This document shows, piece after piece, positions 1 through 4,276 of a stretch of 5,801 bases of DNA. The notes beneath the pieces were generated by a model. That model did not search any database. It was given only the letters and a program-made list of their open reading frames with translations, and had not been told where the DNA came from. Numbering within the stretch: position 1 is the first letter of the stretch; each line of letters starts with the position of its first letter. The DNA is from Chitinophagales bacterium (GTDB lineage: Bacteria; Bacteroidota; Bacteroidia; Chitinophagales; Chitinophagaceae): positions 1 through 5,801 of the forward strand of contig JAATGW010000293.1 of the NCBI GenBank assembly GCA_015654495.1, given 5' to 3'. The position numbers were made by a program, and so were the translations under genes.

Positions 1-672
1 ACCGGCCTCTCCGTTTAGCCCGTAGATGACTCCTGAATCTGCTTCATCGACCGATATACGCAGCCCCTTGAAGTACTGTAGAAAATTTTCCTGATTGGAA
101 ATAACCTCTGATTTTGATTTTAACAGATTAAACAGACCCTCTCCAATGATCGTATTTACAGGAATTCTAACTGAATCTTCTGCAACCGGCCTTATCAATT
201 TGTCAATAGCCCCAACAGGAAGGGGCTTAACCGAAAAATTTGTTGTGTTATATAGCTTATCGTTGTAGGAATACGCTATATCCTGGCTGAGTTCATGAAT
301 AACAATTTTTGCTGATTTTGTTGTATCTCCATAATAGTACTTATTAATGCGGGCTATAAACTTTACTGAATCATAAATTGCCTGATCAGAAATGGTTACT
401 GCAGAAACCGGAATTCCCAGCTGAAAAAATGGCCGCGCGTTAATTACTCCAAAATATGGGTCATTAACCACGCCGAGCAGAAATGATTGTGCGGATGAAC
501 TCACAAATGAGTCGGTAACGACTGTGGATAGCCTGACCTCTACAGTGTCTACATAAATAATATTGGTAAAATAGTTTTCAGGTACGGTCCCAAAATCGAT
601 TTCGTTTTTCTGACAGGAAATCAGAGACGTGAATATCAGGGTAAAAAGGATAAGGTTTCGCTTTGTCAGCAT
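1..672 (-). CDS. DUF4270-type surface lipoprotein, 3' end outside window
   Basis: The open frame runs leftwards from an ATG at 672-670 to the window edge without a stop, giving 224 residues. Residues 1-20 form a lipoprotein signal peptide: basic start (MLTKRN), hydrophobic core, and lipobox LISC with Cys20 as the lipidated residue. The stretch QKNE follows directly and resembles the Bacteroidota surface-export signal. Residues about 64-88, with a G-V-x-N-D-P-Y-F-G pattern followed by a Q in the RPFFQLGIP stretch, look like the hallmark of DUF4270 (a '...G...DP.FG......Q' segment), and the rest reads as a beta-rich extracellular protein. DUF4270 has no established biochemical function; members are usually over 400 residues, so roughly half is missing here. 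No Shine-Dalgarno precedes the ATG, which is normal for this phylum; the start was chosen because it gives a complete signal peptide. The gene is divergent from the kelch operon across a 265-nt region. Lipoprotein status is secure; the family name is recognised by eye. Confidence 0.82.
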   Translation of the reverse strand, partial: MLTKRNLILFTLIFTSLISCQKNEIDFGTVPENYFTNIIYVDTVEVRLSTVVTDSFVSSSAQSFLLGVVNDPYFGVINARPFFQLGIPVSAVTISDQAIYDSVKFIARINKYYYGDTTKSAKIVIHELSQDIAYSYNDKLYNTTNFSVKPLPVGAIDKLIRPVAEDSVRIPVNTIIGEGLFNLLKSKSEVISNQENFLQYFKGLRISVDEADSGVIYGLNGEAG

Positions 673-713
673 ACACAGTTGTTTGGATAAAGAAAAATTT
701 CATGCAATATATC

Positions 714-726
714 CGCACACTGTGCG
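714..726. repeat. 13-bp palindrome, operator-like
   Basis: CGCACA and TGTGCG form a perfect 6-bp inverted repeat around a single central C. It is a GC-rich island in an AT-rich spacer and lies 42-54 nt upstream of the DUF4270 start codon, where an operator or activator site for that gene would be expected. The arms and one-base centre fit a dimeric DNA-binding protein better than an RNA hairpin, since the loop would be too small. The binding protein is unknown. Confidence 0.5.
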
Positions 727-789
727 CCTGAATTGTTATACTAGACTAATAGGTATAATTTATCTGCTGATCGAATTTCAACAACGACT

Positions 790-816
790 AACATGAATTT
801 CCGGATAATTCATGTT
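790..816. repeat. 27-bp inverted repeat, 10-bp perfect arms
   Basis: AACATGAATT (790-799) and AATTCATGTT (807-816) are exact reverse complements separated by the 7-nt spacer TCCGGAT. The element lies near the middle of the divergent region, about 118 nt from the DUF4270 start and 122 nt from the kelch start. No gene ends into it and no T-run follows it, so a terminator is unlikely. A dimeric regulator site serving one or both promoters, or a hairpin in a leader RNA, is more plausible. Arm centres are 17 nt apart, between one and two helical turns. Confidence 0.65.
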
Positions 817-937
817 TAGGTACATATATGAGAAGCTTCACAGACCGTAGTTAATGATTAGTCGGTTTGAATGGCAGATTCGTCTATTTTAAGATTAGGT
901 TTTCAACAAGCACTGATATTTTTATCAAAATTCTTTT

Positions 938-1960
938 ATGAGAAAATCGTTCGTATTCCTTACCGGCTGCTGCATTATCATTGGATCTGTTTTGATTTCA
1001 CAAAGCTGTTCAAAATCAACAGATACTACTGCAGATATTTTGGGAAACTGGGTGCGCAGCGCAGACTTCGACGGAAATGCAAGAAGTGAAGCGGTGGTTT
1101 TCACTATCGGAGAAAACGTTTATCTGACAACCGGATCGACTGATCGCGATAAATTTAAGGACCTGTGGGAGTTTAACGCTGACAGAAAGTACTGGACACA
1201 AAAAGCGGATCTGCCTGGAGTAGCGCGGAATGGAGCAGTAGGTTTTGTTATTAACGGGAAAGGTTATCTGGGAACCGGATATGATGGCGTAAACAGGTTG
1301 AATGATTTCTGGGAATATGACCCTATCGCCAATCAATGGCTGGCAAAACAGCCTTTTAAAGGTACAGCGCGTTATGATGCCGTCGGATTTTCATTGAACA
1401 ATAAAGGATATATCTCCTGTGGATTTGATGGAAACTATCTCAAAGATCTCTGGCAATATGACCCGGCAGTGGCTGCATGGATACAGAAAGCAAGTATTGA
1501 CGGTACAAAACGGTCGGGAGCCGCAGCTTTTGTTGTTAATGGCAAAGCATATATTGTTTCAGGAAATAATAACGGTGCCGCATTAGGCGATTTGTGGAGT
1601 TATGATGACATTACAAATACCTGGACAGAAAAAAGAAAAATTGTAAGCCAGAGTGATGATGCTTACGATGACGACTATACCAATATACCCCGGATTAACG
1701 GAGTGGCATTTGTAATTGGAAATTATGCCTACCTGACAACAGGAGAAAACGGATCTTTATTGTCTTCAACCTGGGAATATAACACAGTTGATGATACCTG
1801 GCTTGAACGAACCTCTTTTGAAGGAACTGCCCGAACAGGCGCCGTAGCATATACCTTAAATAACAGAGGATTTGTACTTACCGGCCGGAGCGGCTCGCTT
1901 TCCTTTGACAACTGTTACGAGTTACTACCAACACAGGAGCAGGATGATGACGACAATTAA
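938..1960 (+). CDS. Kelch-repeat beta-propeller lipoprotein
   Basis: A 340-residue exported protein. The N-terminus has a short basic start (MRK), a hydrophobic core at residues 5-20 and Cys24 in SQSC, a permissive lipobox, so lipid anchoring is likely but less certain than for its divergent neighbour. An LTGC at 8-11 is too near the start to be the processing site. Residues 36-330 contain six kelch units of about 50 residues, each with the pattern R-x-x-AV-x-F, a Y-x-x-TG or Y-x-x-CG turn, DLW or D-F-W-E-Y and a closing W: roughly 49-86, 97-134, 145-181, 192-229, 252-288 and 299-328. Blade four is followed by an acidic insertion (237-247), and the chain ends in DDDDN. Kelch propellers usually bind proteins or glycans; no galactose-oxidase catalytic residues could be identified, so an enzyme role is not claimed. 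No Shine-Dalgarno is visible; this ATG gives the full signal sequence. It is the first gene of a four-gene operon and its end overlaps the next start. Confidence 0.9.
   Translation: MRKSFVFLTGCCIIIGSVLISQSCSKSTDTTADILGNWVRSADFDGNARSEAVVFTIGENVYLTTGSTDRDKFKDLWEFNADRKYWTQKADLPGVARNGAVGFVINGKGYLGTGYDGVNRLNDFWEYDPIANQWLAKQPFKGTARYDAVGFSLNNKGYISCGFDGNYLKDLWQYDPAVAAWIQKASIDGTKRSGAAAFVVNGKAYIVSGNNNGAALGDLWSYDDITNTWTEKRKIVSQSDDAYDDDYTNIPRINGVAFVIGNYAYLTTGENGSLLSSTWEYNTVDDTWLERTSFEGTARTGAVAYTLNNRGFVLTGRSGSLSFDNCYELLPTQEQDDDDN
1935..1939 (+). promoter_or_regulatory. Shine-Dalgarno for the DUF4907-like gene
   Basis: AGGAG lies inside the last codons of the kelch gene, 4 nt before ATG 1944 and 7 nt before ATG 1947. 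It is the only strong Shine-Dalgarno-like sequence seen before any gene start here. It supports starting the next gene at this tandem ATG pair rather than at an upstream frame extension (from 1872) that lies deep within the kelch gene. The 7-nt spacing favours 1947. Confidence 0.6.
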
Positions 1961-2276
1961 GAAGGAGTATAAGATATTGCTGGTTTGTATCCTGGTAGCA
2001 GCGGGGATTTTTTTTTCTCCCGCAGGACTGCCACACAAAAAAAAACTGCATTACAAAACCTTTCATAATGAACTGGGATGGGGATATGATATTTTTGTGA
2101 ATGACAGCATTTTCATTCACCAGAAAATGGTTCCCGGCGCAAAAAAAAACACAGGATTTCTGAAGAAAGAACAGGCAGATCAAACAGCGACGTTGGTTAT
2201 CGAGAAAATAAGATCTGGTCAGGTTCCCAGCATCACTAATTTTGAGCTACAGCGTATCATCTCAGAAAACAATTAA
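1947..2276 (+). CDS. Small exported DUF4907-like protein
   Basis: A 109-residue protein (110 if ATG 1944 is used). Residues 5-9 are charged, and 10-25 form a hydrophobic segment that acts as a signal peptide or single membrane anchor, placing the rest outside the cytoplasm. The mature part carries GWGYDI (44-49), a following V-N-D-S-I-F-I-H-Q segment (51-59) and a P near 63, then an A-T-L-V-I-E-K-I helix (81-88) and P-S-I-T (94-97). This order matches my recollection of the Bacteroidota family DUF4907, which has no assigned function. It overlaps the kelch stop by 14 nt and ends 7 nt before the kinase, so translation of all three is probably coupled. Its coding sequence holds three 9-nt homopolymers (T9 at 2008-2016, A9 at 2037-2045, A9 at 2141-2149), which are potential slippage sites. 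A function as ligand-binding partner or modulator of the downstream kinase is inference from position. Confidence 0.78.
   Translation: MTTIKKEYKILLVCILVAAGIFFSPAGLPHKKKLHYKTFHNELGWGYDIFVNDSIFIHQKMVPGAKKNTGFLKKEQADQTATLVIEKIRSGQVPSITNFELQRIISENN
2008..2149 (+). repeat. Cluster of three 9-nt homopolymer tracts
   Basis: T9 (2008-2016), A9 (2037-2045) and A9 (2141-2149) all lie inside the 330-bp DUF4907-like gene. Two T8 tracts follow in the kinase gene (2455-2462 and 2496-2503). They encode I-F-F-S, K-K-K, A-K-K-N, F-F-L and F-F-Y stretches, so amino-acid composition explains part of the pattern, but synonymous alternatives exist for K and F codons and were not used. Confidence 0.75.
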
Positions 2277-2283
2277 GTATCAC

Positions 2284-3528
2284 ATGACGGGCAGGTCTTT
2301 GGGTCTGGATCAGATCTTATTTTCACTTTTTGGGTTTCAAAAAGTAAGCGGATGGAAAAAACGATTACTGATCGTGTTTATCCATATCGCAGGCTGGCTG
2401 CTCCTTTTTATGCTGCCGCTATTCTTTTATCCGTTCAGGATTTCTGACAGTCGCTTTTTTTTATCACAGCTTTTTGACAAGTCGTTACTGGTTGGTTTTT
2501 TTTATCTCAACTATTATATACTTATTCCAAAATATTTCGGGGCTAAGAAAAGATCGACCTATGTTTTGCTGGTATGCCTGTGTTTTCTGTTGTACCTGGT
2601 TCCAAATTATATTATAAGGGAAATGTTAGGTCCTCCTCCAATGGCACGGTTTCTTGTAATAGACCGCCATGCGAGGCCAGTCTCCGCTGAAGATTCAGTC
2701 AGGTACAATTACCTGATGGAAAGGCAGAAGTTATTATCGGGCGATTCAGGGATTATCCCGGGTAACCGGCCTGATGGGATGTTTAATCCCGATGACAAAG
2801 CACCGCCTGGAATGCGCGCCGGAATGATTATCCGGCTCTTTAGTAGCCTGGGAAGTTCCTTTTTACTGGTATTGCTCATGGGGGGATTTATCAGACTCGC
2901 ATTTTCATTTATCAGAAATCAGAATGAAAAGAAAGCGCTTGAAAACGCCAACCTGAATGCAGAGTTGAATTTTCTAAAATCACAGATCAACCCACATTTT
3001 CTCTTTAATACATTAAATGGTATATATGCCCAGGCACACGACAGAAGTGATAAAACCGAACATACAGTTTTAAAGCTTTCAGAATTGCTTCGTTATGTAA
3101 TATATGATTCAGGTGGCGACAAAGTAGAATTGGAAAAAGATATTCAGTACATCACCAACTATATCGATCTTCAGAAAATTCGTCTGTCATCTAAAGTTTT
3201 AATAAACTATGAAGTGACAGGTGATATCCGCAGATACATGATCGCTCCTTTGCTGCTCATCTCATTTATTGAAAACGCTTTTAAGCATGGTATCAGCTAT
3301 AGCCGGTCGTCAGTTATTGATATTTCCATCAGTGTTTTTGATAAAACATTAACACTATCTGTTCGTAATCCGGTAATTGCTTCAGATAATTTTACCGATG
3401 GCGGACTAGGACTAAAAAATGTAAGCCGCAGACTTGAACTTTTATATCCGTCTGACTATTCGTTGCAGATTGAGAAGACTGATCAAAGCTATTCTGTATT
3501 ATTAAACCTTAACCTGCACCATGATTAA
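2284..3528 (+). CDS. LytS-type sensor histidine kinase, four-pass membrane protein
   Basis: A 414-residue membrane kinase that should autophosphorylate on His and pass the phosphate to the regulator encoded next. Hydrophobic segments at about 27-49, 61-80, 91-112 and 186-207 give four membrane passes with both ends in the cytoplasm; the basic KKR at 88-90 fits the positive-inside rule. The 113-185 loop then faces outward and is rich in Pro, Gly and Met. A coiled-coil-like linker (211-230) leads to the His_kinase domain: QINPHFLFNTLN with phosphoacceptor His238, the ATP-binding N-box with Asn331 in FIENAFKHG, and a glycine-rich GGLGLKN box at 373-379. This is the PF06580 / short HATPase arrangement. 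ATG 2284 is chosen because it lies just past the preceding stop. A TTG at 2242 would add 14 residues and overlap the previous gene, and neither start has a Shine-Dalgarno. The gene overlaps the regulator by 8 nt. The stimulus is unknown. Confidence 0.93.
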   Translation: MTGRSLGLDQILFSLFGFQKVSGWKKRLLIVFIHIAGWLLLFMLPLFFYPFRISDSRFFLSQLFDKSLLVGFFYLNYYILIPKYFGAKKRSTYVLLVCLCFLLYLVPNYIIREMLGPPPMARFLVIDRHARPVSAEDSVRYNYLMERQKLLSGDSGIIPGNRPDGMFNPDDKAPPGMRAGMIIRLFSSLGSSFLLVLLMGGFIRLAFSFIRNQNEKKALENANLNAELNFLKSQINPHFLFNTLNGIYAQAHDRSDKTEHTVLKLSELLRYVIYDSGGDKVELEKDIQYITNYIDLQKIRLSSKVLINYEVTGDIRRYMIAPLLLISFIENAFKHGISYSRSSVIDISISVFDKTLTLSVRNPVIASDNFTDGGLGLKNVSRRLELLYPSDYSLQIEKTDQSYSVLLNLNLHHD

Positions 3529-4228
3529 CTGCGTGATTATAGATGATGAGCCGCTTGCTCTTAATTTATTAAAAAACCATATCAGCAAGACCCCCTACCT
3601 GAAATTAATTTCAGGATTTGAAGAGCCATTGCTGGCAATCCCTGAACTGGAAAAAGGAAATACTGACCTGCTTTTCCTCGATATACACATGCCTGATATC
3701 AATGGCATAGATTTTTATAAATCACTTTCAAAAAAACCTGAGCTGATATTTACTACTGCGCATGCGGAATTTGCAATTAACGGTTTCGAACTGAAAGCTG
3801 CCGACTACCTGCTTAAGCCGGTCTCCTTTGAAAAATTTATTTCTTCAGTTAACAGGATCAGAGAAATTATTGAACAAAAGCAGGCAAAAAATCCCAGAGC
3901 CAAAGACTATTTCTTTATTAATGTTGCTCATAAGATGCACAAAATTTTCTATGAGGACATTCTTTATTTTGAAGGTTATAAAGACTATACCAAGTTGTAC
4001 CTCACGGGAAGCGCGTCTCCATTGCTCATTTTACACAACCTGAAATATTTTGAAACGATAATGGATGATTCAGATTTTATCCGAATACACAGATCCTATA
4101 TTGTATCTGTCAGAAAAACAAATACGATCTCCAGAAAATCTGTAACGATCGGAAATGTATCATTGCCCGTAAGCGACAATTACCGGGATTTACTTTTCAA
4201 CAGAATTGAAGGGCACAATGCAGAGTAA
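3521..4228 (+). CDS. LytTR-family response regulator
   Basis: A 235-residue cytoplasmic DNA-binding regulator. The receiver domain (2-118) has the acidic pair Asp8-Asp9, phosphoacceptor Asp54 in LFLDIHMPD, Thr78-Thr79 and Lys99 in YLLKP, so all key residues are present. A short linker leads to a LytTR domain (about 129-231) with the usual F-x-R-I-H-R-S-Y-I-V segment (186-195) and LPVSDNYR near the end (215-222). LytTR proteins bind paired direct repeats upstream of target promoters through a beta-sheet fold. The start ATG overlaps the kinase stop by 8 nt in an ATGATTAA arrangement, which implies translational coupling and a cognate pair. It is the last gene of the operon. Targets are not evident; the divergent region at 673-937 is the nearest candidate, but I could not recognise a convincing LytTR repeat pair there. 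Confidence 0.95.
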   Translation: MINCVIIDDEPLALNLLKNHISKTPYLKLISGFEEPLLAIPELEKGNTDLLFLDIHMPDINGIDFYKSLSKKPELIFTTAHAEFAINGFELKAADYLLKPVSFEKFISSVNRIREIIEQKQAKNPRAKDYFFINVAHKMHKIFYEDILYFEGYKDYTKLYLTGSASPLLILHNLKYFETIMDDSDFIRIHRSYIVSVRKTNTISRKSVTIGNVSLPVSDNYRDLLFNRIEGHNAE

Positions 4229-4276
4229 TTATCCTGTAAAGTCTGCCTGGGTTCGGATTTTTATTCAGCCTGATTT

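Larger units (their letters stand above)
673..937. promoter_or_regulatory. Divergent intergenic control region
   Basis: This 265-nt stretch separates two divergent genes, so it should carry a promoter for each. No convincing coding frame is present. It contains a 13-bp palindrome (714-726), a 27-bp inverted repeat (790-816) and three copies of the hexamer GACTAA (744-749 and 786-791 on plus, 858-863 on minus). I looked for the Bacteroidota promoter pattern (TTTG near -33, TAnnTTTG near -7). The best partial match is TATTTTTA at 917-924, seven of eight positions, but it lacks a well-spaced upstream element and would leave a leader of only a few bases, so no promoter is called. The regulatory role is inferred from gene orientation and repeats. 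Confidence 0.6.

Noticed and set aside
841..905. Possible LytTR binding repeats (GATTAG at 856-861 and 893-898, with nearby GTT motifs)
   Set aside because: The GATTAG copies are 37 nt apart, not the roughly 20-nt period of LytTR direct repeats, and the GTT-containing segments miss key positions of the known consensus.
871..1089. 72-codon open frame on the plus strand overlapping the start of the kelch gene
   Set aside because: It is out of frame with the kelch gene, which has a clear signal sequence and repeats; the translation shows no domain and is rich in aromatic and basic residues typical of a shadow frame.
1016..1336. Minus-strand open frame opposite the kelch gene (also 1729-1911 and 1878-2183)
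   Set aside because: These are antisense shadows of strongly supported genes, without signal peptides, domains or start-region signals.
1872..1946. Upstream extension of the DUF4907-like frame inside the kelch gene
   Set aside because: It would add 25 residues ahead of an already complete signal segment and overlap the kelch gene by 89 nt; the Shine-Dalgarno at 1935-1939 points to the ATG pair at 1944/1947.
2242..2283. TTG start for the kinase adding 14 residues
   Set aside because: It overlaps the preceding gene, has no Shine-Dalgarno, and the extra residues are polar and precede a normal N-terminus; ATG 2284 is simpler.
4229..4276. Rho-independent terminator in the gap between convergent stops
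   Set aside because: Only short imperfect complementarity around GGTT and CAGCC is visible, with no stable GC stem followed by a T-run; the better hairpin is at 4290-4304 and is itself weak.
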